The notes: generated from the letters alone by a model not told the origin. A stretch of DNA of 64,000 bases from Limoniibacter endophyticus (GCF_014652835.1 NZ_BMZO01000006.1:239153-303152), one strand, 5' to 3'; shown: positions 24,792 through 33,948, counted from the first letter of the stretch. Program-made: numbers and translations.

Positions 24792-26576
24792 TCAATTTAG
24801 AACCGGCGTCTCTAGAACCTTGCCGCTCGCGACGTCCGCTATGCCTATGTCCGTCTGATGCGGGCCGGCGTTGCAGGCGAGCGTGGCACCGAAGCAGGCC
24901 TTGAATACCAGATAGGGGGGCTGCCAATCCACGACCTGGTTCATCGCTGTACGTATATTGGAGAATTCCTCCGCGACAGTATCGAGCGGCGCCTCTGAGA
25001 CGAGTCCGGACACGGGAAGCGGAAGACGTGCGAGGATCTTTCCACCCTGAGCCACGGCCATGCCTCCTCCCATCTCGATGACGGCGTTGGCCGCCAGAGC
25101 CATATCGGCCTCGTTGCCGCCGAAGACAGTAAGATTGTGGCTATCATGCGCAACCGTGGTGCAGAATGCACCCTTCCAATCGCCCCACTGGCCGAGATAA
25201 CCAGTTTTTGGCCTCGCTTCTGCCTGGCCATGACGATGGGTAACGGAGATCATCGTCGTGCCCGGCGGCGGAATTACGAAGCCATCCTCAGCCTTGGTGA
25301 GTGCGCTTGCCCATTGCGTAAAGCGCGGACGGTCGATGATCGCGACCTCGACTTGCGCGCGATCATTTTCCACGCGGACCTTGAAATCATCAGCTTCCAG
25401 CGGTGGAACCTGGACACTCCCGTGCAACGGCGAACAATCGTGGCCGGCCAGCGCCTGCAACATGCGGCCATCGCGCGCAACGAGCTGACCATTCACGATG
25501 GTATATGTGCACTGGAACTCGGAAAAATCAGCGAAAATCGCAATATCGGCGCGACGGCCAGATGCTATCAAACCCAGATCGTCCCGCTTGAGGCGGCGCG
25601 CAGCATTCAAGGTGGCGGCGCGCAAAGCCCATTCCGGCATCAGGCCGTAGCGTACGAGGCGACGCACAACATCGTCCAGCCCGCCTGCGTTCAGGAGATC
25701 GTCAGGGAAGACGTCATCCGTGCATAGCGTGAGTGTTTGCGGCAGATGCGGCAGCTTGTTCAGCACGTCCACGAATTCCGGTAGCAGATGATCATGCGAA
25801 CCGCGCAGCTCGATCGCCATTCCGGCGCGCAACTTCTCCAGGAGGTCGGCCGCAGAAGTCAATTCGTGGTCGGAGGTGATGCCCGCCGCCATGAAGGCGT
25901 TGAGACGCGAGCCGGTGAGGCTGCGGGCATGACCGCAAACGAGCTTGCCGCTTGCTAGTCCCGCATCGATGATGCCGCTCATGCGCGGATCGGCTTCGAT
26001 CACGCCTTGCATGTTCATGACTTCGGCGATGCCGCCAATGCCAGGCCATGACAGCATTTCCGCCATTTCCCGCGGCCCGAAATCTGCTCCGGCGCGCTCA
26101 AGACCCGGCGCGGAGGGAACGCAGGAGGGAGCGAGCGTCACGACACGCAAGGGCAGGTCGGCGACTGCATCAAGAGCCCAGCGCACACCGTTCAGCCCAT
26201 GCACATTGCCGAACTCATGCGGGTCCCAGCAGATGGTTGTGACACCGCGCGGCAACACGGCGCGCGCATAGGTTTCCGGCGTCACCATCGAGCTTTCAAT
26301 GTGCATGTGCGTGTCGATCAGACCCGGTGTAATGAATTGCCCATCGACCCTCATCACTGATTTGGCGCGCGAAAACGCGCCATGCTCATGAACGCTCGCT
26401 ATCAGGGCATCGACGATGCCTATATCGGCCTTGCGCAGTTCTCCCGTCACCATATCGACAAGGGTGCCGCCTGTGATCAGGAGATCGAAGTCCGCCTCCC
26501 CGCGAGCAGCCGCGACGGCGCGACGTCGCAGCGTCGGCGAGGCAAGATCGTCGGGTTCGGAAAAGCGTTTGCTCAT
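24792..26576 (-). CDS. ade: Adenine deaminase
   Basis: 594 residues from ATG 26576, which overlaps the nucleoside hydrolase stop (ATGA). Amidohydrolase-fold signatures are ITPGLIDTHMHIESSM near residue 85 and WDPHEFGNVHG near residue 120. LTLCTDDVFPDDLL gives the late metal Asp, and LGLIASGRRADIAIFADF the small beta domain. It converts adenine to hypoxanthine and ammonia. Final gene of the seven-gene purine-nucleoside operon; it would act on adenine released by the upstream hydrolase. Confidence 0.92.
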   Translation of the reverse strand: MSKRFSEPDDLASPTLRRRAVAAARGEADFDLLITGGTLVDMVTGELRKADIGIVDALIASVHEHGAFSRAKSVMRVDGQFITPGLIDTHMHIESSMVTPETYARAVLPRGVTTICWDPHEFGNVHGLNGVRWALDAVADLPLRVVTLAPSCVPSAPGLERAGADFGPREMAEMLSWPGIGGIAEVMNMQGVIEADPRMSGIIDAGLASGKLVCGHARSLTGSRLNAFMAAGITSDHELTSAADLLEKLRAGMAIELRGSHDHLLPEFVDVLNKLPHLPQTLTLCTDDVFPDDLLNAGGLDDVVRRLVRYGLMPEWALRAATLNAARRLKRDDLGLIASGRRADIAIFADFSEFQCTYTIVNGQLVARDGRMLQALAGHDCSPLHGSVQVPPLEADDFKVRVENDRAQVEVAIIDRPRFTQWASALTKAEDGFVIPPPGTTMISVTHRHGQAEARPKTGYLGQWGDWKGAFCTTVAHDSHNLTVFGGNEADMALAANAVIEMGGGMAVAQGGKILARLPLPVSGLVSEAPLDTVAEEFSNIRTAMNQVVDWQPPYLVFKACFGATLACNAGPHQTDIGIADVASGKVLETPVLN

Positions 26577-27505
26577 CTTGAGGCTTCTGCGCAAAGCGCT
26601 TCGAGAATGTGGGAAAGCGCGGTGTCGCCATCGATTTCGACGGCGTATTCCGCGTTGGGTGCAGCCTTGTGGACACGCGTTTCAACGACCGTGCGCCCGC
26701 GCGTCAAACCCGTGGAAAGTTCGGCGTCGATACGTGCATCGGCAAAGCGAACAAGATCAGGATAGGAAAATGCAATGGCTGCTACTGGATCGTAGAGGGC
26801 CATTGAGGTGCGTCCCTGACGGACAGCGATGGCAATGAAGCCGCCAAGCAGATCGGCAAGCAGTTCCGCATTTTTTCCGCCGCAGGCACGGACGCGTTCC
26901 GCAGCATCCGCAGAGGCCTGAACCTTGCGGCAAAGATCGAGGTCGATCATTTTTAGGGGAAGGCCGTTTGCCAGAATGATGGCCAACGCTTCGGGGTCTG
27001 CAAAGGCGTTGAATTCGGCAGACGCCGTGTGATTGCCGGAGGTCACGCCGCCGCCCATCCAGACAATCTCATCAATGGTCTGTGCGAGGTCCGGACGGGC
27101 AAGCGCGAGCGCTGCAATATTGGTGAGCGGACCAAGCGCCAGAATGCGGCGCGGACCCGCCGGCTCGCTTTCCAGCCACTGGCAGAGTGCCGGAAAGGCG
27201 CGCGAGAAACGCAAGGGCGGAGCAGACGCAAAAGAAGCGCCAAGTGTTGGAATGCCGTTCGACCCGAGGATCGACTGGGCAGTTTCGAGTTGACCCAGAA
27301 CAGGGCTGGCGCTTCCCGTGTGAATCGGAAAGCGCCAGTCGAATGTTACGGAAGCGCTGGCGGCGTTGGCTTGCACCTGATCAATGGTCGTGTTGCCGAA
27401 GCACAAGGACACGCCATCGATTTGCAGCCCCGCATGCATCACCGTCAAAATGGCGGCGATGTCATCGAAACCCATGTCCGTATCGATCCACACACCCATC
27501 ATCAT
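26573..27505 (-). CDS. Inosine/uridine-preferring-type nucleoside hydrolase
   Basis: 310 residues. The calcium-binding N-terminus WIDTDMGFDD holds Asp8, 10, 14 and 15; the ribose-binding set is in GNHTASAEFNAFADPEA (about 157-173). The late calcium Asp239 lies in MALYDPVAA, but the residue before it is Tyr238 rather than the His of inosine-uridine hydrolases. It cleaves the N-glycosidic bond of a ribonucleoside, giving free base and ribose. The gene overlaps the ATPase gene by 1 bp and adenine deaminase by 4 bp. A purine preference is inferred from context and the aromatic residue. Confidence 0.87.
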   Translation of the reverse strand: MMMGVWIDTDMGFDDIAAILTVMHAGLQIDGVSLCFGNTTIDQVQANAASASVTFDWRFPIHTGSASPVLGQLETAQSILGSNGIPTLGASFASAPPLRFSRAFPALCQWLESEPAGPRRILALGPLTNIAALALARPDLAQTIDEIVWMGGGVTSGNHTASAEFNAFADPEALAIILANGLPLKMIDLDLCRKVQASADAAERVRACGGKNAELLADLLGGFIAIAVRQGRTSMALYDPVAAIAFSYPDLVRFADARIDAELSTGLTRGRTVVETRVHKAAPNAEYAVEIDGDTALSHILEALCAEASR

Positions 27506-28533
27506 TACCCGAATTTATTCAAAGGAGCGGCCTTGTTGACCGGGAGGTCGAAGGCAACGGTTTCACCCATGGCATGGACGGGGAGATTTGCGGGCACTTC
27601 CGCCTTGATCGGACCAAGGTCCGTATCGAGGAGATATTCGCGCGTGTTGCCCGCAAAAGACGTACCGCGCACGATGCCTTCGAAAGCGCCGCTGCCAAGC
27701 ATTACATTTGCGGGGCGCCAAGCAAGGCCTTTCGCGTCGAACGGTGCTGCCGTTTTAAGGATTGCCGTGCCGCTCGGCGTTTTCAGCGCACCGTCCGACA
27801 GTTCGAATATATTCTCGAAGCCGACGAAATCCGCGACGAAGGAGGAGACGGGCGCATTGTAGATTTCTTCCGGCGTGCCGATCTGCTCGATGATCCCGCC
27901 ATTCATGACAACGATGCGATCGGCCAGTGACAGGGCTTCACCCTGATCATGCGTGACGAAGATCATGGTCACGCCCGTTTCCTTCTGCACGCGCTGCAAT
28001 TCGGTGCGCATTTCAAGGCGCAGACGTGCGTCGAGGTTGGACAGTGGCTCGTCAAGCAAAAGCACTTTCGGCTCCATCACCATGGAACGCGCCAGCGCCA
28101 CACGCTGTTGCTGGCCACCGGACAGTTCGCCGGGCTTGCGGCTGACAAATTTGGCGAGGCCGACCGATTTGATGCCAGCCTCCACACGTTTTTCCAGTTC
28201 CCTGCCCTTGATGCCCTTGAGACGCAGGCCGAAGGCAACGTTCTCGAAGACCGAGAGATGCGGAAAAAGCGCATAGGACTGGAAGACGAGACCAACTGCA
28301 CGCTTGTTGGCGGAGACGCGGGTGATGTCGACGTTGTCAAGACGGATGGTGCCTGATGCCGGCGTCAGAAGACCGGCAATGGCGCGCATGGTCGTGGTCT
28401 TGCCGCAGCCGGAAGGGCCGAGCAGCGCCAGCAGTTCTCCCTTGGCGATGGAAAGATCGAGCTTGTCGACGGCGACAGTATCGCCATAGGCGAGTGTCAG
28501 CTTTTCGAGCGAGAGATAGTTTGCATCAGACAT
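27505..28533 (-). CDS. ABC transporter ATPase, PotA-like
   Basis: 342 residues from ATG 28533 (MSDANYLSLEKL); a ten-residue longer start exists but lies further inside the permease gene. Walker A GPSGCGKTT, Q-loop VFQSYALFPH, signature LSGGQQQR, Walker B LLLDEPLSNLD, H-loop THDQGEAL, then a C-terminal TOBE-type domain. It overlaps the permease stop by 8 bp. It powers the purine-operon importer. Confidence 0.9.
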   Translation of the reverse strand: MSDANYLSLEKLTLAYGDTVAVDKLDLSIAKGELLALLGPSGCGKTTTMRAIAGLLTPASGTIRLDNVDITRVSANKRAVGLVFQSYALFPHLSVFENVAFGLRLKGIKGRELEKRVEAGIKSVGLAKFVSRKPGELSGGQQQRVALARSMVMEPKVLLLDEPLSNLDARLRLEMRTELQRVQKETGVTMIFVTHDQGEALSLADRIVVMNGGIIEQIGTPEEIYNAPVSSFVADFVGFENIFELSDGALKTPSGTAILKTAAPFDAKGLAWRPANVMLGSGAFEGIVRGTSFAGNTREYLLDTDLGPIKAEVPANLPVHAMGETVAFDLPVNKAAPLNKFG

Positions 28534-29305
28534 AGCGGGAGAACCCAAGGAAGCGTTCGGCAAGCATCACGATTGCCATGGACATGAAAGCGAGAAGGGC
28601 GGAGAGGGCTGCGACTGATGGATCATAGGTGATCTCCATGTAGGAAAGCATGTCGATCGGCAGGGTGCGCACGCCCGGTCCCGAAAGGAAAAGTGAAACA
28701 GGAACCTGATTGAAGCTGGTTACGAAGCCGAGGATGAAGGCAGCCAGAATGCCGCTGCGAATATTGGGCAGCACGACGCGGAAAAACGCGCCCAGACGCG
28801 AACATCCGAGCAGCACGGCGGCTTCTTCCATGTCCGAGCGCAGATTGTTCAGGCTCGCAGAAACCACCCGCACGGCATAGGGCAGTACGAGCGCCGTGTG
28901 GGCAACGAAAAGTGCCGCCGTTATGCCAACGCCGAAGGGCACGACAATGTAGCGGAGCAGCGCCAGACCGACGATGATGCCTGGAACGATGATCGGCGAG
29001 GAAACGATGGTGCGGATTGTCTCGCCGAAGGGGAGCTTGTAGCGCGACAGCGCATAAGCTGCCGGTACACCGAGAACGAGCGCTGCAAACGTGCCGCCAA
29101 TGGCCAGAAACATCGACATCGCAAAGCTTTCACGGAAGCTAGGCACCTCGAATACCTTGACAATCCAGCGGAATGACAGGCCCTGCGGCGGGAAGACGAG
29201 CGTTTCGCCGGCAGAAAGCGACGCCGCTACAATGATGAAGAACGGTCCGATCAGGAAAAGCAGAACAGCCGTCAGGACGAGAGGGGTAAAGAGGCGCGGG
29301 GTCAT
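28526..29305 (-). CDS. ABC permease, PotC-like
   Basis: 259 residues with six hydrophobic segments, the first at about 8-30 (LVLTAVLLFLIGPFFIIVAA). The EAA loop reads RSDMEEAAVLLGCSRLGAFF near residue 155, with EEAA matching the family and Gly preserved. It overlaps the PotB-like gene by 4 bp. It forms the importer channel together with the gene at 29302. Confidence 0.87.
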   Translation of the reverse strand: MTPRLFTPLVLTAVLLFLIGPFFIIVAASLSAGETLVFPPQGLSFRWIVKVFEVPSFRESFAMSMFLAIGGTFAALVLGVPAAYALSRYKLPFGETIRTIVSSPIIVPGIIVGLALLRYIVVPFGVGITAALFVAHTALVLPYAVRVVSASLNNLRSDMEEAAVLLGCSRLGAFFRVVLPNIRSGILAAFILGFVTSFNQVPVSLFLSGPGVRTLPIDMLSYMEITYDPSVAALSALLAFMSMAIVMLAERFLGFSRYV

Positions 29306-30129
29306 TTGCGGTTCCTCGCGGTGGCGAGCTTCTTGAGAACGAGATTGGCAGCAAAGCTCATGGCGATAAGAATGAAGGCAATGACGCTTGCGGATACGAA
29401 ATCATTGGCCACAGTAACGCGTTGATAGAGTAGTGTTTCAAGCATCAGTACCTTCGAACCGCCCAGAATTGCAGGCGTGATGTAGGCGGTAAGCGAACCG
29501 ACGAACACCAGTGTACCGCCGATAACGAGACCTTCCTTGGTCAGCGGCAGGATTACCTTGTAGAATACCTGAAACCAGTTGGCGCCGAGCACCCGGGCTG
29601 CCGGAATGGCGTCCTTCGGCATGTTCTCGAGCGCGGAGATGAGGGACAGGATCATCAATGGCAGGAAGAGCTGCAACAGGCCAATGAAGACCGCGGTTTC
29701 GGTAAAGAGGAACCGAACAGGTTCGTCGGAGAGGCCGAGGAACATAAGGATCTGATTGACGATGCCGGTGCGACCGAGGATGACCAACCAGGCGTAGGTG
29801 CGCGCCACCGACGAGATCATCAAGGGGAGCGTGATGAGTCCGATCATGCGACCCTTGCTGCGTGGATCCATATTGACGATCGCGAACGCGGCGGCGTAGC
29901 CGATGATCGCGGAGGCCAGCGTTACCCAGAAGCCGAGGCGCAGGGTGCGGAAGAAGACCGTTCGATTGAGCGGACTGGCAAAGAAGTCCGTATAGGCCGA
30001 TAGGGTCCAGCTGCCATTGATGCGAAAACCTTCGGACAAAAGGACGACGACCGGCACGAGAAAAACCACGCCGGCAAAGACGGCTGCCGGTAGTGCAAGC
30101 GCGAGAGCCTCGCTGCGATTCTGAAACAT
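29302..30129 (-). CDS. ABC permease, PotB-like
   Basis: 275 residues. The first membrane segment is LALPAAVFAGVVFLVPVVVL; the EAA-type loop MPKDAIPAARVLGANWFQVF lies near residue 170. Six segments in total, normal length. It lies 67 bp after the binding-protein gene; the gap contains the hairpin at 30157-30186. Confidence 0.87.
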   Translation of the reverse strand: MFQNRSEALALALPAAVFAGVVFLVPVVVLLSEGFRINGSWTLSAYTDFFASPLNRTVFFRTLRLGFWVTLASAIIGYAAAFAIVNMDPRSKGRMIGLITLPLMISSVARTYAWLVILGRTGIVNQILMFLGLSDEPVRFLFTETAVFIGLLQLFLPLMILSLISALENMPKDAIPAARVLGANWFQVFYKVILPLTKEGLVIGGTLVFVGSLTAYITPAILGGSKVLMLETLLYQRVTVANDFVSASVIAFILIAMSFAANLVLKKLATARNRK

Positions 30130-30156
30130 TCGACGCTCCCGTCGCAGTGCAAATTA

Positions 30157-30186
30157 GCAGGCGGCGTGAAATACCATTCCGCCTGC
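30157..30186 (-). promoter_or_regulatory. Hairpin between binding-protein and permease genes
   Basis: A perfect 8-bp stem GCAGGCGG (30157-30164) / CCGCCTGC (30179-30186) with a 14-nt loop. On the transcribed strand it is followed by a short AT-rich stretch. Probably a partial terminator or mRNA stabiliser. Confidence 0.5.
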
Positions 30187-30196
30187 GGGGCAAAAA

Positions 30197-31216
30197 TTAT
30201 TGGCCGACCTTGGCATTCCATTCATTGAGCCAGGTGTCGCGATTGTCGAGCGCGACATCGGAAGGAATGAGTTTGAGTGCCTTCACAGTCTCGTCGCCAT
30301 AGGTCAGATTCTCGGCGATCTCGTCAGAAACCTTGACTTCCTTATTAGCGGGGCTATCGACGAGACGTTCGGCAAGCTGCGTCTGGATTTCCGTGGAGAG
30401 CCAGAAATCCATGAACTGCATGGCGAGGTCGCGGTTCTTGCCGCCCTTCGGCAGGATCATGACATTCATGCCGCCCGTCTGACCTTCCTTGGGATTAGCC
30501 CATTTTATCGGCATGTCGAGCTTGGTGAAACCTTCCCAGGCAAAACGGCCGATGGGCGCTGCCCAGATTTCATCCTGCTGCATCAGTTGTACGAGTTGCG
30601 AGGCGCGGACGTAGAAGGTGACGATCTCGTCGCGCTTTTCGCCAACGGCTTCGATAGCCTTCTTGAGATCGGGCGTGTTCTCGCCGAGCGCTTCGCCGAT
30701 CATGTAAAGGGTTGGTGGCCCCTGATTGGTCGAGACATTGGGCAGGGCAACGTGGGATACGACGTCATCTTTCAGCAAGTCCGCCCAGGAATTGATTTCG
30801 ACCTTGTCCGAACGATAGACGATCGAGGTGGCATAGAAGGTGTAGCCGACACTCTTGCCGTCGCCATTCGGGTCCTTGGCGATATCGTAGAGCTTGCCGA
30901 AATTGGAGAGCTTCGAGGTGTCGACGGTATCGATCAGATCGGAACGCGCCGCAGCCAGTGCGTCCGCCATTGAGACAACGGCCATGTCGATCACCGGATT
31001 GGCCTTGTTGGCCTCCATCTTTGCAAGACGCTCGACGGAATTGCCCGTTTCCACGACGAGCTTGCAACCGCACTGTGCTTCAAAAGGATCGTAGACGATT
31101 TCCTTATAAGCATCCTGGGCAAAGCCATAGACCGAAATGGTAAGGGTCTTTTCCTGAGCGGCTAGCGCGGTGGTGCCAAGGCCAAGCGCGAGCGCAGCGG
31201 TTGCGATGATCTTCAT
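30197..31216 (-). CDS. ABC solute-binding protein of the purine-nucleoside operon
   Basis: 339 residues with a classic signal peptide (MKIIATAALALGLGTTALAA, cut near residue 20). The mature protein is of PotD/family-1 type, with an early CGCKLVVETGNSVERLAKM segment. Its start overlaps the LacI stop by 4 bp. Since the operon ends in a nucleoside hydrolase and adenine deaminase, the ligand is probably a purine nucleoside. That is unusual for this binding-protein class and remains inference. Confidence 0.8.
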   Translation of the reverse strand: MKIIATAALALGLGTTALAAQEKTLTISVYGFAQDAYKEIVYDPFEAQCGCKLVVETGNSVERLAKMEANKANPVIDMAVVSMADALAAARSDLIDTVDTSKLSNFGKLYDIAKDPNGDGKSVGYTFYATSIVYRSDKVEINSWADLLKDDVVSHVALPNVSTNQGPPTLYMIGEALGENTPDLKKAIEAVGEKRDEIVTFYVRASQLVQLMQQDEIWAAPIGRFAWEGFTKLDMPIKWANPKEGQTGGMNVMILPKGGKNRDLAMQFMDFWLSTEIQTQLAERLVDSPANKEVKVSDEIAENLTYGDETVKALKLIPSDVALDNRDTWLNEWNAKVGQ

Positions 31217-32283
31217 GGACGGAGTTCTCCTGCTGGATTTTCTTGAATTGCCTGATAGGGTAGCGAGCGTGTCACGGGCGCAGTGGAATCGCGAACGACG
31301 AGCTGCATCGCGACCTTCGCCTGTGCGGCCTCGACGGGCGATGAGGATGGCATCCTCTCACCCACATCCTGAAGGTCGAGACGTTCGATCAGCGCCTTGA
31401 CGGCAAGCTCAGCGATACGGGGCATATCCATGCGCATGGTGGTGAGGCGAGGCGAGGTAACTTCCGCAAGCGCCAGATCGTCGAAGCCGGTGACGCTGGC
31501 CTGAGACGGAATCGAGATGCCTGCGCGCTGCAACTCGCTTAACGCGCGTAGAGCGTGCAGATCGGACGTCGTCGCGAATGCGGTGAAGCCGCGCGCGTAA
31601 TAGCCAGCGAGACCAAGGGAAAAATCCTCGCCATTGCGTGGTTTCCGGTGGGCGATCCAAAGCGTCTCGCAGACGGCTTCCTTGCCAAGTGCCGCCCTGA
31701 TGCCGCCAAGACGATCATTCTGAACATTGGATTCAGAGCCCGATCCCAGCAGCAGGACCTTGCGATGCCCCAGCTCTCGCAGATGTTGCCCCATCGCAAG
31801 CCCAGCCTCCCAATGATCTGCGGAAACCGAGTTGCCGGGGGTTGAGGGGCTGTCGATCAACGCGACCGGACAACCAAGTGCGCCGATACGCGTACCGCGG
31901 CGTGGAATGACGATCATGGCATCCACGCCACGCTCCAGAAGCCTGTCGATTGCCTCCATCTGCAGAGAGGACGCCCCACGCGAGTCGGCAATCAGCACGC
32001 CGTAACCAGCCTCCGACGCTGCAAACTCGATGGCTTGCGCTATCTGCGGGAAAAGCGGATTGGCGATGTCGGCAAGTACTAAGCCGATAACCCCAGTTCG
32101 ACCGGTGCGAAGGGCGCGCCCGGCCTGGCTTGGGACGTAGCCCATCTCTTCGGCGGTTTTCTTGATGCGCGCGCTTAATTCCGCCGATACGCGGCCCTTA
32201 CCCGAAAGCGCATTTGAAACCGTCGCAACGGAGACGCCGAGCGATTGCGCAATGCGGGAGAGACGTGGACCTGAACGGGGCAT
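31213..32283 (-). CDS. LacI-family transcriptional regulator of the purine operon
   Basis: 356 residues. The N-terminal LacI helix-turn-helix SRIAQSLGVSVATVSNALSG is followed by the hinge helix (SQAGRALRTGRTGVIGLVLA) and a periplasmic-binding-protein-like sensor domain (DIANPLFPQIAQAIE). It is the first gene of the seven-gene operon, coupled to the binding-protein gene by an ATGA overlap. A near-perfect palindrome lies 18 bp upstream of its start, so autoregulation of the whole operon is likely. The inducer is probably a purine base or nucleoside, by inference. Confidence 0.88.
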   Translation of the reverse strand: MPRSGPRLSRIAQSLGVSVATVSNALSGKGRVSAELSARIKKTAEEMGYVPSQAGRALRTGRTGVIGLVLADIANPLFPQIAQAIEFAASEAGYGVLIADSRGASSLQMEAIDRLLERGVDAMIVIPRRGTRIGALGCPVALIDSPSTPGNSVSADHWEAGLAMGQHLRELGHRKVLLLGSGSESNVQNDRLGGIRAALGKEAVCETLWIAHRKPRNGEDFSLGLAGYYARGFTAFATTSDLHALRALSELQRAGISIPSQASVTGFDDLALAEVTSPRLTTMRMDMPRIAELAVKALIERLDLQDVGERMPSSSPVEAAQAKVAMQLVVRDSTAPVTRSLPYQAIQENPAGELRP

Positions 32284-32300
32284 GGAGTACGCCTGCGGCG

Positions 32301-32320
32301 GTGGTTAAACGTTTAATCAC
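32301..32320. promoter_or_regulatory. LacI-type operator
   Basis: Half-sites GTGGTTAAAC and GTTTAATCAC form a 20-bp palindrome with 9 of 10 pairs matched and a central CG, the classic LacI-family symmetry. It lies 18 bp upstream of the regulator ATG, where it would block the promoter. Confidence 0.7.
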
Positions 32321-32714
32321 CGGCAAATACTTGAGACTGCCCTAAATGTCGAATCCAAATTTACGGTCTCTATCTAAAGTGCACACCTCTATTCACACGA
32401 GATTCTTCTGCGAGTTTGCAGTTAATTCCGGTTTATTGCACGCCTATCGCATTGGGACGTACGGAAGATCAGTCGAAGGGGCTGCATAAAAAGGCAGAAT
32501 TTGTACTTCTGCGTAGGGTGAAAGCTTATTGTACCGACGGATCTGAAGATCCATAATCATGTTCCCGGTACGATCTCTTGATTTTTAGATATGTTCATCG
32601 AAAGTTCTTGGTATTAGAGTTCACTAAACTAATAGAGTCTGATTTTTCGGCACCGGAACCAATGCGAGTTCGGGAGGTTTTAGACTAAACGAAGAAGCTC
32701 GCAGGATACCGACA
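32321..32714. other. AT-rich intergenic stretch
   Basis: About 394 bp of lower GC than the surroundings. It must contain the purine-operon promoter (minus) and probably a plus-strand promoter for the small frame at 32715. A 61-codon minus-strand frame at 32624-32809 looks non-coding. No repeat or RNA gene recognised. Confidence 0.5.
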
Positions 32715-32846
32715 ATGTTGAGACTGATCGCTCTTTCCGCCATCGCATATACTATCTGGCGCGTTGTCGAGGAAAATCGACCCGACCCGACAAGACTTCC
32801 AGTGCGCACGCTGCCCGCTCCGGAAGAGACGCCCGCCGAATCATAA
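32715..32846 (+). CDS. Possible 43-residue membrane micro-protein
   Basis: ATG 32715 preceded by GCAGGA 8 nt upstream. It has a hydrophobic N-terminus (MLRLIALSAIAYTIWRVV) followed by a charged, Pro-rich tail ending EETPAES. The pattern of one short helix then a polar tail is common in alphaproteobacterial small membrane proteins. No function known; chance remains possible. Confidence 0.45.
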   Translation: MLRLIALSAIAYTIWRVVEENRPDPTRLPVRTLPAPEETPAES

Positions 32847-32950
32847 ACTCTTTCGTGATCGGCACTAAAAAGCGTTTGGAAACATGACCATATATGCCAG
32901 AACGGCGCAAATGGCCTGTTTAGACAGGATCTATGTTGGGGAGTGTTTGC

Positions 32951-33925
32951 ATGTTTTCTTCGCGATGGAGCCGGCTCACGGTTCTTTTTGCTGGTCTTTT
33001 CCTGAGCTTGTCATTGGTTGCGATCGATCAGGCTGAAGCGCGTCGTGGCGGCAGCTTCGGCAGTCGTGGCACCCGTACATATCAGGCCCCGCCTCCTACG
33101 CGCACCGCGCCGCAGCAGACCGCTCCGGTCGAGCGCTCCATGTCTCCGGCTACAAACCAGAATTCCGCCGCTCGGCAAAACCCGGCAACGGCCCAGCAAC
33201 GCCCCGGTTTCATGAATGGTTTCGGTGGCGCGATGATGCGCGGGCTTCTGCTCGGCGGCCTTATTGGTTTGCTGATGGGGCAGGGCTTTGGCGGGCTTGC
33301 CGGAATGCTGGGGCTGCTTTTGCAGGTGCTGCTTATCGGCGGCGCAATTTATCTGGTCGTTCGCCTGATGCGTGGTTCGCAGGCCAATCAACGTCCTGTT
33401 CCGGCTGGCATGCCAAGGTCGGTGGTCAATCCGCGTGAGGAGCAACCCCAGCAGCAGAGCACGTATTTTTCCGGCACAGGGGCAGGGGTAGGGGCTGGCG
33501 CAGCGGCCGCATCAACCGGCGAGGATTTCGTCCTTGAACAGAGCGATCTGGAAACCTTCCAGCAGCGACTCACGGAAGTGCAGGAAGCCTATGGGCGTGA
33601 AGATTTCGCTGCCCTGCGGCAGCTCGCGACACCGGAAATGGTCTCCTTCTTCTCCGAGGAGCTGGCTGACAACGCCACGAAAGGCCTGCGCAATGATGTG
33701 CGCGACGTTGAGTTGCTCCAGGCCGACATCGCCGAAAGCTGGCGCGAGGGCGAACGTGACTATGCGACTGCGGCAATGCGCTACTCGTCGGTCGATGTGA
33801 TGCGAGACCGGTCGACCGACGCCATCGTTGAAGGCGAGGACATGTCGAGCGAAACCACCGAATTGTGGACGTTTGTACGTCCGCGCGGCGGTGTGTGGAC
33901 CTTGTCGGCTATTCAGCAAGCCTGA
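32951..33925 (+). CDS. Tim44-domain inner-membrane/periplasmic protein
   Basis: 324 residues from ATG 32951, chosen for GGGGAG 7 nt upstream and a good signal peptide (FAGLFLSLSLVAIDQAEA). A Pro/Thr/Gln-rich low-complexity stretch follows (about 30-80). Next come two Gly/Leu/Met-rich membrane segments (LLLGGLIGLLMGQGFGGLAG) near 95-140. The C-terminal Tim44-like domain begins near 195 (QQRLTEVQEAYGREDFAALR) and ends in WTLSAIQQA. Bacterial Tim44-like proteins of this layout have poorly defined roles. It appears monocistronic, with a terminator at 33949. Confidence 0.82.
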   Translation: MFSSRWSRLTVLFAGLFLSLSLVAIDQAEARRGGSFGSRGTRTYQAPPPTRTAPQQTAPVERSMSPATNQNSAARQNPATAQQRPGFMNGFGGAMMRGLLLGGLIGLLMGQGFGGLAGMLGLLLQVLLIGGAIYLVVRLMRGSQANQRPVPAGMPRSVVNPREEQPQQQSTYFSGTGAGVGAGAAAASTGEDFVLEQSDLETFQQRLTEVQEAYGREDFAALRQLATPEMVSFFSEELADNATKGLRNDVRDVELLQADIAESWREGERDYATAAMRYSSVDVMRDRSTDAIVEGEDMSSETTELWTFVRPRGGVWTLSAIQQA

Positions 33926-33948
33926 TCGCAGCGATTTGAGAAATGAAA

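Noticed and set aside
32624..32809. 61-codon minus-strand frame in the LacI upstream region
   Set aside because: Overlaps the better plus-strand micro-protein frame and shows no membrane or domain pattern.
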